From: Acorus gramineus
Taxonomy: Eukaryota; Streptophyta; Magnoliopsida; Acorales; Acoraceae
Length of the DNA: 64,000 nt
Direction of reading: 5' to 3'
Assembly: GCA_030737835.1 (NCBI GenBank)
Contig: CM060848.1
Location: 31,801,634 to 31,865,633 of the forward strand
Shown: piece after piece, positions 11,608 to 21,811 of the stretch
How the letters are laid out: every line of letters begins with the position of its first letter
Numbering within the stretch: position 1 is the first letter of the stretch
Translations under genes and position numbers: made by a program
The notes under the pieces: model-generated
What the model saw: only the letters and a program-made list of their open reading frames with translations
What the model was told of the DNA's origin: nothing
Database searches by the model: none

Positions 11608-11920
11608 TGAGACCCGGGCTAGGGTACTCCGTGTTCCTTGTTTGGTTGTCGGGATATCCTATATCGGGACCTCATGGTGCCCTCCCAAGGTTTCTTTTCT
11701 CGATAATATTATAACCTCGTTGTTATAATATATGTTCCCCGCATCTTGGTTATGCGTCCTAGAGGAATTCTGAAGAATTCATGACACCAGTTGAGTCTGC
11801 CCTCTCTGGATTAAAGGGCCTTGCGAAGTCAGCGTTGAGACCCGGGCTAGGGTACTCCGTGTTCCTTGTTTGGTTGTCGGGATATCCTATATCGGGACCT
11901 CATGGTGCCCTCCCAGGGTT
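11608..11920 (+). repeat. Duplicated approximately 85-bp module in the LTR
   Basis: The unit runs from GAGACCCGGGCTAGGGTACT through GGTTGTCGGGATATCC to CATGGTGCCCTCCCA. It occurs at 11608-11692 and 11836-11920, twice in the LTR at 51921-55339, once inside element I (51612-51690) and once inverted inside H (7508-7590). Confidence 0.8.
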
Positions 11921-12765
11921 TCTTTTTCCAGTTATGGAAATACCGCGGATCCAAGTGGATCGTATACGTGTGGATAGGCTGTTTCTTTTCCCTTCATTGG
12001 ATCCGTATAAAGACTACCCCAGCGTTAGACAGGCCTTCCTGACAGAGGGTTCCCATCAGTAGGCACCTCCTGATTTGGTGACGGACTGTGCTGAAAGTGG
12101 GAGTAGACCAGGCGGACTACGGGGTGGAGGAGAGACTATCGGTGGACCAAGGGTGATTAACAGCCTAGTCAGTCCCAATATCCTATGTCACCTATTGGAG
12201 GGTGAGGGTGAGGGTGTGGTGGGTCGGCGATGTAGCGACCCACTGGATTTAATAGTTCTTGCCACTTTGAGGCTTGAATAATTAATTGTGGTTAATATGA
12301 ATTGTGATGCATGGGTTGTGCTATAAACCGAGCGTGTGGCTCACCCCTCGCATATATTTTTCTCCAGTGTTATCTAAGTCGGATCAGGAGGAGGAGCTCC
12401 CCGAGGGACCTCACCAGTAGCGGAACAGCGCCACGTCCCGCAAGTGTTAGAGGCTATCAGCATCCCTTTTTTATTGTATGTATTGTATTTTGTGCTTGGG
12501 CACACGTTTGTATTATATTTGGACGTCATTGTATATATTGGCTCTCACAGGACAGTTGATTATGTATCGAGTCTGTAATATGTCTTTGAGTTACAGATTC
12601 AGTCTTTTAGCTTCCGCTATTTGTGTATATATCATGTCAGCCTCATTGTTGTCTGTGTTGAAATTGTTGATGTTGTTTAGGGTATATTATTGACCTCCTG
12701 TTTAGACTGCTGATATCATATATACACTTGCCGCGTCCCGGGGACGGCCGCCCTGGGGCGTGACA

Positions 12766-12770
12766 TACTT
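12766..12770. repeat. Target site duplication TACTT, right copy
   Basis: Pairs with 9670-9674. Confidence 0.92.
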
Positions 12771-13176
12771 ACTCAGTCCGTGCAGAGGGAGAGGGCGAGA
12801 GAGATCATCATCTCATGAAGCTGGTCATAGCTTTGCCCCATTAGCATGGGCGCAACAACTACACCGCACCCTCGAGTCTTATCGCAAGGGAATATTAGGC
12901 AGGTGCCCGTTATTAACCTAGACTTAATCATGCTGGATATTCTAATTAATATGGTGGGAGTAGTATTACAATACTACCTAAGACATGCCATATTCTATAC
13001 ATCCATACACATTTACAAAATACATGCCCATACTAGAGGGGCGCATGCAATATAATCATTCATACATGGATACAATACATGTATATAAGCCTAGCATGCA
13101 AGATATCTAACATATTATAGCTTAAGCATGGCCATACTACTTATCTACACAAGTAGTATAGCTAAGATGCCCCATC

Positions 13177-13212
13177 GATGCGCGACGCGCGACTACGCGC
13201 GTCGAGCGCATC
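13177..13212 (-). other. LTR hairpin (H 5' LTR)
   Basis: Same arms as 2738-2773 (GATGCGC/GCGCATC plus GACGCGCG/CGCGCGTC). It is followed on the plus strand by a run of 14 G. Confidence 0.6.
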
Positions 13213-13249
13213 CTGTGGGGGGGGGGGGGGATTGGATCAAACCACTCAC

Positions 13250-13285
13250 AGATACCCGGATCGTCGCGCGTCCGATCTACGAGAT
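13250..13285 (-). other. 36-nt putative microexon, H 5' LTR copy
   Basis: On the minus strand the acceptor is TTTTGCAG and the donor is GTGAGTGG, both intact, and the block is again 36 nt. The block sequence differs from type A copies at several positions. Confidence 0.5.
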
Positions 13286-13990
13286 CTGCAAAACACAATC
13301 AATGATTCACAATTAAAATATGGAACCTCCTATCACACATATAATCCTACTTCATGAAGGCCCTAACCCCTGATACTTCCATATTATCACCCAAGACACA
13401 TGCAAACAACTCCTTGACACTCAACAAAGTAAAACTACCAAACCTGCTGCAACCAGCCCTACTAATCGGTCTCCACAGCACCCAATACACTTCCACAAAT
13501 TATGAAATAAATCATGCACATTCTATGATTTTCTAGGATCATAATCCATGAATACATTAGAACCTAATTTTGCCTCTACAAGCCCGAAACAAATAATTTC
13601 TAGAAACAGGTCAATTCCTATGCGAATCTGGACAGGCCATACAAAACAGGTTCTAACTTACAACACAAATATCATAATGACCCCAACTTTCATATAGAAC
13701 ATCTAGACACATAGTTGATCAAATCAGAAGAAGACATAATCCTACAATATATGCCTCTAAATACTAGATTCACTGAGATCTTTAAAAGACAGTGAGCTGC
13801 CTTACCGAAACAGGGGGAGGGAAATGGGGAGATGCGGGGTTATCGACACACCCACGACCACCTCAACCACCACCACCACTACCACCATCTCTTCAGCATC
13901 TCCTCAGCCTTCTTTGGCTGAAAAACAGGGGGGGGGGAGACTTGAGAGGGAGCTTGAGAGAGGAGAAACCACAACCACAACAACACATAC

Positions 13991-14470
13991 TCCTCAAAAA
14001 CTAGCAATCTAAGGCACAACCAGACATGAGGTCTGGTCGGTGGACCTTACTCCTCGCAAACATACTGTGAGACATACAAGCAAGCACATCAAGAGACCCC
14101 GAGCAAAATGGAGAAACAGTCAGAAAACCACTAACGGCTGTAACTGCCAAGTTGGCACTTAAGGCCCACTACCAGCAGAACGTGGGTAATCAAGGGCCGA
14201 CGTGGAGCATAAATACCGGGGACGTTTTCGTGGAAAAGGGCCCACTAAACACTTTGTGGCAAGGCGGTTACAAGGGTAAAAAAGGAACTACGTGTTACTT
14301 GATCCGCAAGGGGTTTGTAGGCAGCATATAAAGAGGTCGCGCGACAGCACTCTAAAGGCCCAGTGAAGCACAGTCAGTCATTGAGTAAAATATAGTCACA
14401 AAATTCTTATTTTTGAGGTTTACCGCAAAAAGATCTACAAATTTAACTGAAGGGGAATATATCCACCTCA
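13991..14470 (+). mobile_element. Element C (Tat lineage) 5' LTR, left end missing
   Basis: It ends ATATCCACCTCA directly before a tRNA-Arg-type primer site. The last roughly 290 bp recur at 61405-61686 with the same CACCTCA end. It includes a TATA-like GCATATAAAGAGG (about 14325). The left boundary is an abrupt junction with H at 13990/13991 and lacks a TG start, so the beginning of the LTR is lost. Confidence 0.8.
14325..14336 (+). promoter_or_regulatory. TATA box of the element C LTR
   Basis: CATATAAAGAGG, conserved as CTTATAAAAAGG in the 3' LTR fragment near 61545. Confidence 0.5.
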
Positions 14471-14473
14471 TTT

Positions 14474-14489
14474 TGGCGCCGTCTGTGGG
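14474..14489 (+). other. Primer binding site of element C (tRNA-Arg type)
   Basis: TGGCGCCGTCTGTGGG starts 3 nt after the LTR end. This is the primer site typical of Tat/Ogre-group elements. Confidence 0.9.
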
Positions 14490-14502
14490 AAACTGAAACA
14501 AA

Positions 14503-16153
14503 ATGCCAGTGTCCACAATGTCAGATCCTAGTGACACCAATGTAGGAGGATGACAGGAATGCAACGTACTCCCATCCGATGCTGCTGACGGCTCACCGGA
14601 AACCCTAGTTAGTCAGGTTTAGGACCTCAGGCGGGTAATGGAGTCCACGCAAGAAACTCTATTTACCCGTCTGCAGGGATCAATGCATCAGATGTTCGAA
14701 GCCTCAATGCAACAGTTCTATACGAACACGCATTGACAACAGCAAGTCCACGAGGGAATTTGGCCACCGCCTTTTGTACAGCCCAACCCCTTGACCGTCA
14801 ATGCTGAAGGTTCGGAGGGAAGTACCTATTCCTCCAATCAAAGGCAGCGATCCTGTGCTTTCGCGCACTTCTCGAGCGGGTCGAATGCCTCATGAAGAAC
14901 AAAGGCGCGGGCGCTCACCTCATGGAGAACGCTCTGCCCGGCGGGAGGCCTCACAGAAGCAAACACACCAAGGGCGATCGGCCTTATGCAAAGTATCAGA
15001 AGGACATCAGTATAACTCTCAACCCCGCCAGCAAACCGAGGTAGTAATTGCGCAGCTTCGTTACACCTTTCGCTCTGAGGTACGGCGCGTTCCAAATCAC
15101 GAGATGGTGGAGCACGCAATACGGGGATTCACCTCCCCATTTTATGTAGAGATTCTCAAAGAACGACTTCCCTGAAAGTTCGTTCAACCCAAATTCAAGC
15201 TATACAATGGTACGATAGATCCCTACGATCATATCTTGGCGTTCCGTCATTCGATGGCGTTGTATGAGCTCTATGATGGGCTTATGTGCCGCCTCTTTCC
15301 CTCTAGCCTGGAAGGGGCCGCGCTAACTTGGTTCCATCTCCTTCCACCTGTGACAATTAGAACTTTCGAGGAGCTCAGCACCATGTTTGCCGAGCACTTC
15401 ATTTGTAGTCGACGGAGGAAGAAGGATCTCGGCAATCGATCTCATGAAGATCCAAATGCAGTCAGGGGATACGATTCTACAGTTTGTCGATCGCTTTCGC
15501 ATCCTGAAGTTTGAAGTCGAAGACTGCAATGAGGCGCTGCAATAATGGCTTTCCGAAACGGCCTGCCATCCAAAAATGGTCTCAAGGAGTCGCTTATCAA
15601 GCACACTCCGTCCGACTTACGTGATTTGATGGGGCGTGCTGAAAAGTACGCCAAGGTGGAAGAAGAATCCAGGATCCTTAAGCAGGCAGCGGCTGCGTCC
15701 CGGTCTTCGCCAACGGCCGCCACCTCATCACCAGCAACAAAACGCCCGCAGGAGCCGCGTCAGAAGGACCAATAGGGCGAGATGGGCAAGAAGCCTAGTG
15801 CCTCAACAAACTAGGTACGAGAAGGATTGGGGATGTTCTTCAAGATCCCTCCATCACAGATCCTGTCCAAAATCCAGTGGAAGCCGTTGTTCTGATGGCA
15901 TGCACCCATGAGGAGTGACAAGTCAAAGCGGGATCAAACTCTCCGCTGTGACTACCACAAGAGCGTGGGCCATACTACCGACCAATGTCGTATCCTTCGG
16001 GGGTTCTTGGAGAACCAGGTCCAAAGGGGGCGCTTGAAGGAATATGTTCCTATCGAGAAGACCCCAGCTTCCGGTGAGCAGCATGTGACGAATATTGACC
16101 CTAACACTTCGGCGTTGACGTCATTTTTGGAGGCGTACCACACTTCGTCATGA
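14503..16153 (+). pseudogene. Element C gag remnant with CCHC-type knuckle
   Basis: The likely ATG at 14503 opens only a short frame before stops. Downstream pieces match Tat-type Gag: a capsid-like stretch around 15100-15420 (FKLYNGTIDPYDHILAF, then AALTWFHLLPP), a break near 15420-15440, a continuation in another frame to about 15780 (TILQFVDRF), and at about 15940-15990 a knuckle of the form C-x2-H-x4-H-x4-C (CDYHKSVGHTTDQC). Several in-frame stops and at least one frameshift make it non-functional. Gag would form the particle and bind RNA. Confidence 0.8.
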
Positions 16154-16227
16154 CAAAAAGTACCTGACGAGATTCACGGAAGATGCAGGTCTCCTTCAAG
16201 ATGATGTAGATTGATCGAGAGCCAAAG

Positions 16228-16794
16228 CTGGTCGTGAAGAGACCAAGAAGTGGTGATGAAGGGGCCATCACTTTCTTTGACGCCGACTTGGAAGGAGTCC
16301 AGGCCTCGCACTCGGATTCACTGGTAATCACTTTGCGTGTCTCTAATTTCGACGTTAAAAGGATTCTCGTTGACACCGGAAGTTCAGCCGACATCCTCTT
16401 CGTGAAACCCTTTCTTCGGATGGAATTGAAAGCCGCTGATCTCACCCCAACAAAGGACCCTCTAGTTGCATTCAACGGAACATGAGACATCCTGGCCGGA
16501 CGTATTGCATTACCAGTCCGAGCAGGGAACCAAACCACCATGACGGAGTTCACTGTCATGGACATCTCGTCTCCGTACAACGCTATCATCGGACACACCT
16601 GGCTAGCGGCGATGAAGGTGATTCCGTCCACCTACCACCAACGTCTCCGTTTTCCCACGGCCGAGGGGATAATGGAGATCCGAGGAAACCAAATCGTCGT
16701 GACACGTTGCTACATGGCGACAATGGCAATGAAGTCAGCCCTGCCCAAATTTGAGGAGCAGCCCGAGGACAGTGAGAATCATCCAAAAAGGTAG
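16228..16794 (+). pseudogene. Element C aspartic protease remnant
   Basis: The segment reads VDTGSSADILF around 16370, carrying the catalytic D-T-G, then YNAIIGHTWLAAM near 16575, which matches the flap and C-terminal part of Tat-type retroviral-like proteases. A TGA at about 16483 splits it. The active-site motif is intact. Confidence 0.82.
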
Positions 16795-16799
16795 CAATT

Positions 16800-17880
16800 A
16801 CTTCAGAACCGAGTCAAGGCCAATGAGCGCAGGCCCGGTCCCGAAGACAGGGTTCTTGAAGACCTCAAACAGGTCCCGATAGATCCTCTTGACCCCGAGA
16901 AATATTTTCTCGTCGGGAGTTTACTCTCCGCAGAAGAGAGAAAGGCAATACTCGACCTCCTTGTCGAGAACAAGGACATCTTCGCCTGGAAGCCTCAAGA
17001 CATGCCGGGGATTGACCCCGAGGTGGCAAGCCATCGGCTGTTCATCTCACCCACCATCCGTCCAGTCCGACAGAAGCAGCGACGAATGGCCACAGTACAC
17101 GCTGAAGCGGTACAAAACGAGGTGAACAAACTCCTAGCAGCTGGATTCATCCGCGAAGTGTGACACCCTGAGTGGCTGGCCAACACCGTGGTGGTTCCCA
17201 AGAAGAATAAGAAGTGGCGGGTCTGCGTGGACTTCACCGACCTGAACAGCGCATGTCCGAAGGACAGCTTCCCACTTTCGAAGATTGACCAGCTGGTGGA
17301 CTCCTCATCGGGTAATGAACTAATGAGTTTCATGGATGCTTATTCAGGCTATCACAAGATCCCAATGTATGAGCCCGACTATCACCAGATCCTGATGTAC
17401 GAGCCCGACCAGGACAAAAGTGCGTTCATAACACCCACGAGCATTTACTGTTATAAAGTAATGACGTTCGGGTTAAAGAACGCCGGGGCCACCTATTAGA
17501 GGCTGGTGACTAAGGTCTTCCAGCGCCAAATCGACAAAACTGTGTGAGTCTACATCGATGACATGATGGTCAAAAGCAAGCGTCGAGATGACCACTTGGC
17601 CCACCTGGAGGAAGTCTTCGCTGTGTTGCGTAAGTATCGCTTTAAATTGAATGCGACGAAATGCTCCTTCGGAGTGACCTCAGGCAAGTTTTTGGGTTAC
17701 TTGATGACACGGCGAGGAATCGAAGCCAATCCTAATCAGATCAAGGAGATCATAGAGATGGAGCCTCTGTGAAACAAAAAGAAGGTGCAGAAACTAGCAG
17801 GAAGGTTGGCCGCACTCAACCGGTTCATCTCCAGGGCCACCGATCGATGCTAGCCTTTCTTCCAATTGCTGCGAAAAGCT
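16800..17880 (+). pseudogene. Element C reverse transcriptase, with 30-bp internal duplication
   Basis: Starting after the protease, FAWKPQDMPGIDPEVASH, then VVPKKNKKWRVCVDFTDLN, FGLKNAGATY and the catalytic YIDD (about 17553-17564) identify a Ty3/gypsy RT of the Tat group. Stops occur at about 17160, 17497 and 17546. A tandem 30-bp duplication (17350-17379 and 17380-17409) repeats ten residues of the form YHxIxMYEPD and lengthens the fingers/palm region. Order and spacing to protease and RNase H are canonical. Confidence 0.88.
17350..17409 (+). repeat. 30-bp tandem duplication in RT
   Basis: Two 30-bp units, TATCACAAGATCCCAATG and so on, each ending GAGCCCGAC, with 4 differences. In frame, so it adds ten residues. 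Confidence 0.9.
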
Positions 17881-18330
17881 TAGAGGTTCGAATGGAAGCC
17901 AGAATGCCAAAAGGCGTTTGAGGAAATAAAAAAGTACCTTAGCACACCGCCACTTCTGGTAAGCCCTTCCTTAGGAGATATCCTGCTCCTTTACATTGTA
18001 GCCTCCGAGCATGCTGTTAGCTATGCGCTATTGAAGGACATCGATCGGGGGGCAGAGGGCAATATACTATGAAGCAAGGCACTCAGCAAGGCAAAAACAA
18101 GGTATCCCCACATCAAAAAACTTGCGTTCGCCTTGCTCATTTTTGCCTGGAATCTGCGCCGTTACTTTCAAGCCCATACTATCCATGTCATCACCGACTC
18201 GCCTCTCAAAGTTGTGTTGCGGAAGGCGGATGTCGCTGGGCGGTTGCTCAAATGGGCAGTGGAACTTTCAACTTTTGATATCCACTACCAGCCCAAGAAC
18301 GCAATCAATGGGTAGGTGGTCGCAGGCATC
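17881..18330 (+). pseudogene. Element C RNase H (RT-linked) remnant
   Basis: FEWKPECQKAFEEIKKYLS and, after frame breaks, ITDSPLKVVLRKADVAGRLL and FDIHYQPKNAING match the RT-connected RNase H of Ty3/gypsy elements. Stops near 18070 and 18315 and a frame change disrupt it. Confidence 0.78.
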
Positions 18331-18369
18331 ATTGCCGACCTTACACCTGCATAGCAACAGGTCTACGCT

Positions 18370-18801
18370 GTCTTTGACTACAGACCAATTTCTTGGACAC
18401 TCCATGTTGATGGGGCGTCCAATCGAAAAGGGTCAGGAGCTTGGCTGATCTTGCGCAGTGAAGATGGATTCCTGTTTGAGCACGCGATCAAGCTTGGGCT
18501 CAAGGCTTCTAACAATGAAGCTGAATACGAGGCTCTCATCGCGGGCCTAGAGTTCATAGTAGATCTCACCGTCCATAAACTGGCAGTCTACAACGACTCT
18601 CAGCTCCTGGTATGTCAGAGCACTGGAGAATATCAAATGAAGGACGATCACATGGCGGCTTACCAGGGCTACGCACGTACTCTACTCACACAGATCGGTG
18701 ATTGGGAAATCCATGCAATTGATCGTGAGCATAATACTCAAGCTGATGCCCTGGCAAATTTGGTGAGTGCGCTAGAAGGAAGACCATCCCAGGAAATTTA
18801 G
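18370..18801 (+). pseudogene. Element C second RNase H (archaeal-type, Tat hallmark)
   Basis: After the first RNase H comes a second domain. It has HVDGASNRKGSGAWLI (first catalytic Asp), SNNEAEYEALIAGLE (Glu), NDSQLLVCQ (Asp) and a C-terminal HNTQADALANL (His, Asp). This DGAS-NNEAEY-DSQL-ADALA pattern is the additional RNase H found in the Tat clade. It is open from about 18385 to 18801, better kept than the upstream domain. Confidence 0.88.
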
Positions 18802-18846
18802 GTCAAGTTCACAGGGGAACCGAGTATCGACCACCTCGAGCAGGTT

Positions 18847-19066
18847 ATGGCACTGGAATCGGAACCCCAGGAGTCGACTTGGATGGATCCCATCCTGTCC
18901 TACCTGAAGGATAACTTCCTTCCAGCAGACAGAGAGGAAGCTAGGAAAACCAAGAGCCGATCTGCTCGGTTCTTGATTTCTGATCAAGGCACTCTATACA
19001 AGCAAAGCTTCAAAGGTCCACTCCTCAGATGCATCACCCTCAAGGAGGCCAAGGAGGTGTTGGAAG
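18847..19066 (+). pseudogene. Element C integrase, N-terminal part before the D insertion
   Basis: It reads FLISDQGTLYKQSF and ITLKEAKEVLEV, the stretch just upstream of the integrase zinc-binding domain, and is cut at 19066 by element D. The coding sequence resumes at 40912 after the repeated GGAAG. Confidence 0.85.
19062..19066. repeat. Target site duplication GGAAG of element D, left copy
   Basis: GGAAG recurs at 40912-40916. The integrase reading frame of C continues across it. Confidence 0.93.
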
Positions 19067-19471
19067 TGTTATATATGTGTCACTTTTTAGCCTTTTGGTC
19101 ACCTTTGAGACATTTTTGGCAGTTTTCCAATTTTTCTTTTTCGATCGGAACCGCTAAAATTTTAGACTTTTAGCTATCTGCATGAGCTCGAGAACTCCGA
19201 TTGAAAATCTAACTGCACATTATGAGTCCTGGTGCCATTTCGAGCCACTCACAAAAATTTCATCGAATTCCGGTAACGTTTTAGAAAATTTGGCAGTTCT
19301 GAATCGTATCCGGGTTTTGACCGATTTTGGAATGTCAAAGGGTGACTTGACCAAGTCAAGAAGACTTGGACCAAGTCAAAGTTGACCATTGACTTGGTCA
19401 AGGCTTTTTGTTTTTTTGTGTGGTTGGGTTGACTCAAAGTCAAGCTCCACCAACTCACCTTTTTCTCATAA

Positions 19472-19511
19472 ATGTGTGTGTGTGTGTGTGTGAGTGTGTG
19501 TGTGTGTGTGT
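19472..19511 (+). repeat. (TG)n microsatellite in the LTR leader
   Basis: About 40 bp of TG with one GAG interruption. Inverted equivalents lie at about 30026-30065 and a shorter one at 41797-41818. Confidence 0.9.
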
Positions 19512-19642
19512 TACTAGTGGTGGGCGTCCCCTTCAATCCCCATCTCCCTCTCACTCTCTCCTTCACTCCCTCTTCCTTGTTTGTTCTAAATAGAGGTAGA
19601 AAAAGAAGGAGAAGAAGAAAGACCTAGAAAGGAAAAAAGAAG

Positions 19643-19735
19643 GTATGTGTGTGTGCAAACTTTGTGTGTTGTTTGTTCTTGTTTCCCCTCTCTCTAACTC
19701 CCTCTCATGCCTTCCCTCCCCACCCCTGATTTCAG
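19643..19735 (+). other. Predicted leader intron 1 (D)
   Basis: AAG|GTATGT donor, then T-rich sequence and the acceptor CTGATTTCAG|CC, 93 nt. The J copy (41887-41979) has exactly the same length. Confidence 0.45.
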
Positions 19736-19848
19736 CCATCAAAGGCTTGGAGAGTGGCTGAGAAGGTGGTGGTGTTGGTGGTGGCGGTAGAGGTGGTTTG
19801 GTGCGCAAAGGGCACCCGAGTACCCCCCTTTTTCTTCCTCTCCTTTTG

Positions 19849-20421
19849 GTAAGTTCTCCTCCTCCCTTAGCCTTGTTTTAGATGATTGTTAGGGCTTTGA
19901 AGTGTTCTAGCATGCTATGCATATGTGGTAGGGGGTGTGGGAGGGCTGAGGAGGGGGTGGGGGGAGGTTGGGCGCGCGCGCGGGGCCATCCGCGCGGGTG
20001 CGCGCGCAGACAAGGGGCGCTGGCGGCTGCGCGTGCATACGTGCAGGTGCGCCGGCGTGCGCGCGGGGTTTTGCACGGGCGGGCAGTGCGCGCAAGGGCG
20101 CGTGGGCTGGACGCGGCGTGTGCGCGGGCACGCGAGAGCGTGCGCGCGTACGCGGCAGCGCGTCTGGTCGCGCGGGCAGGCGCGCGGAAGTGCTCCAAGG
20201 GTGCTGGGGCACGTGCGTGCGTGCGTACGCCTGTGGGGGCCCATGCGTGTTGCTGCCCGAGGGTTCAGGTAGGTGTCGGGGCACCCAGACTTGCGTACGT
20301 ATGTGCGTACTCGCATGCGTGCAAGCCCGTATGCATGCTTGTCCGAGTTTTAGGCATTCCTAGTAAATTTCATGTACATTTGTGTAGTTTACTCACCATA
20401 TTGAATGCCCATGTCTTGCAG
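19849..20421 (+). other. Predicted leader intron 2 (D)
   Basis: The donor TTTTG|GTAAGT matches the plant consensus. The acceptor is GTCTTGCAG|ATC. The 573 nt include the CpG-rich tract. Confidence 0.5.
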
Positions 20422-20457
20422 ATCTTGGCGAACGGTCACGCAACGACCTGGGTTGCG
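20422..20457 (+). other. 36-nt putative microexon (D 5' LTR)
   Basis: Between TTGCAG and G|GTGAGTGG, begins ATCTTGGCGAACGG. Twelve codons without stop in frame 1, although coding use is not implied. Confidence 0.5.
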
Positions 20458-20483
20458 GTGAGTGGGTCAATCCAACCCAGTAG

Positions 20484-20520
20484 GGAGGCGTTCGATGCAC
20501 GTAGGCGTGCATTGCCCTCC
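20484..20520 (+). other. LTR hairpin (D 5' LTR)
   Basis: Outer arms GGAGGC/GCCCTCC, inner arms ATGCACG/CGTGCAT (perfect 7 bp), loop TAGG. Confidence 0.6.
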
Positions 20521-20834
20521 CCTGGGGCACCATAACTGCATATTAACTTGTGTGAATGAAAACCTATGTAAATGCATGTTTTGCTATGATGTAACCATGC
20601 CATGTTAGACATTATATGCTAGGGATATACATCCATGTATCATGTATAGAGGCCCATACATGCCTAGACACCACGTCCCATGCTTGAAAAGCCTTGATCT
20701 ATGCATGTTTCCCATTTAGTTTAATTTAATTAAATCAAAATGAGATTATGTTGGTATAAGCATGCCTTAGAAAATATTATAACCTTGTTATTATAATATA
20801 TGTTTCCCCGCATCTTAGTTATGCGCCCTGGAGG

Positions 20835-20850
20835 AATTCTTGAGAATTCA
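20835..20850. promoter_or_regulatory. Conserved palindrome GAATTC-N4-GAATTC
   Basis: GAATTC TTGA GAATTC. The arms recur in nearly every LTR here with different 4-nt spacers (11766, 43011, 54383, 1924, 49725, 59867). Role unknown. Confidence 0.5.
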
Positions 20851-21130
20851 TTACCTTAGTAGTGTTAGTAATCGTTGTCGACGGATCCAAGAGGATCGTA
20901 TCCGTGAGAGTAGGTTGTTTTCTCCCCTTCGTTGGATCCGAGTAGGGACTCCCCGGCATTGGGAAAGCTGTCCTGACAGAGGGCTCCCATCCGTAGGTAC
21001 CACTGATGCGTTCGGAGGGTACTGATCGTGGGAGTATACCAGGTAGAGGCTGCGCGGGGGAAAGGACTACCGGTGGACCAAGGGTGGAGAGCAGTCTAGT
21101 CTGTCCCAAAAGGCCCATGTCACCCCTAAA

Positions 21131-21154
21131 GGGTGAGGGTGAGGGTGGGGTGGG
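21131..21154 (+). promoter_or_regulatory. (GGGTGA)n tract with G-quadruplex potential
   Basis: GGGTGAGGGTGAGGGTGGGG followed by TGGG: at least four runs of three or more G with short loops on the plus strand. Equivalent tracts are at 12196, 35848 (minus), 43300 and 54752. Confidence 0.55.
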
Positions 21155-21703
21155 TCGGCGATGTTACGACCCACTAGCTTGTACAGTTACTCCCGTTTAG
21201 GGACTTTAATTATTTTAAGGTTAATATGAGTTGTGTTGCATAGATTGTGCCATTCACTGAGCGTGTGGCTCACCCCTCGCATATTCTTTTCCTCCAATTG
21301 TTACTGAGTCGGATCTGAAGGAGGAGCTCCCTGAGGCATCACATCAGTAGCGGAACAGCGTTCACGTTTTGGGTTCTGCGAGTGAGAGGCCATCAGCATC
21401 CCTTTCTTTGCTTGTATGTATTGTTATCCGTGCTTGGGCACAACACTTGTATATGGATGTCTTTGTTTATATTGGCTCTCACAGGACAGTTGATTATGTA
21501 TTCTGGCCTGTAATATGTCTTTGAATTACAGACTCAGTCGTTTAAGCTTCCGCTATATGTATATATATTATGTCAGCTACATTATTGATTGTGTTGTCAT
21601 TTTCAATGTTGTTTAGAGTCTTTTATTGATCTCCTGTATGGACTGCTGATATTATATATTTGCCACGTATCGGGGACGGCCGCCATGGGGCGTGACAAAA
21701 AGT

Positions 21704-21716
21704 TTGTATCAGAGCC
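21704..21716 (+). other. Primer binding site of element D (one mismatch)
   Basis: TTGTATCAGAGCC instead of TGGTATCAGAGCC. The changed base would weaken pairing with the initiator tRNA. Confidence 0.8.
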
Positions 21717-21811
21717 TGGTCCTGTCAGAGCCAATTGTTTTCTTAAAGATGAGTCCTAGGATTTCTATATGAGTATTTTGATCCTTGTGTCTGTTTTCTT
21801 AGGTTGCTGAT

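Larger units (their letters stand above)
9675..12765 (+). mobile_element. 3.1 kb solo LTR, type A, TSD TACTT
   Basis: It starts TGTTATATATGTGTCAC and ends GGGGCGTGACA with a perfect 5-bp target duplication and no internal region. The order inside is U3 (to about 10147), TATA box and start block, a short CT-rich leader, splice-like donor and acceptor pairs, a CpG-rich tract (10640-11110), the 36-nt block, the hairpin, two copies of an approximately 85-bp module (11608-11692 and 11836-11920), the GAATTC palindrome (11766-11781), a (GGGTGA) tract (12196-12222), and the common 3' terminus. It inserted into the H 5' LTR after H had integrated. Confidence 0.93.
8056..13990 (-). mobile_element. Element H 5' LTR, type B, split by a solo LTR and truncated
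   Basis: The 3' terminus is at 8056 (TGTCACGCCCCAGGGCGG on the plus strand). The LTR runs right to 9674 and, after the 3091-bp nested solo LTR, from 12766 to 13990. There it stops abruptly in the leader at CAACACATAC, and sequence of element C begins. The first roughly 600 bp present in the other H LTR (3541-4132) are missing. It carries the 36-nt block (13250-13285), the hairpin (13177-13212), a G14 run (13217-13230) and the GAATTC palindrome near 9267. Confidence 0.82.
19067..21697 (+). mobile_element. Element D 5' LTR (2631 bp), type A
   Basis: TGTTATATATGTGTCAC at the start, GGGGCGTGACA at the end, then a primer site. Inside are a (TG)n microsatellite (19472-19511), predicted intron 1 (19643-19735), a CpG-rich tract (19970-20330), the 36-nt block (20422-20457), the hairpin (20484-20520), the GAATTC palindrome (20835-20850), a (GGGTGA) tract (21131-21154) and the shared terminus. 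The predicted intron-3 acceptor reads CCTCCAA here, whereas the same site in D's 3' LTR (40502-40509) is CCTCCAG. Confidence 0.92.

Noticed and set aside
12190..12225. Telomere-like repeat
   Set aside because: The unit is GGGTGA, not TTTAGGG. It is short and at a fixed LTR position.
19882..20535. 217-codon frame across the D LTR
   Set aside because: Compositional, as above. It runs through predicted intron and microexon without codon bias or homology.
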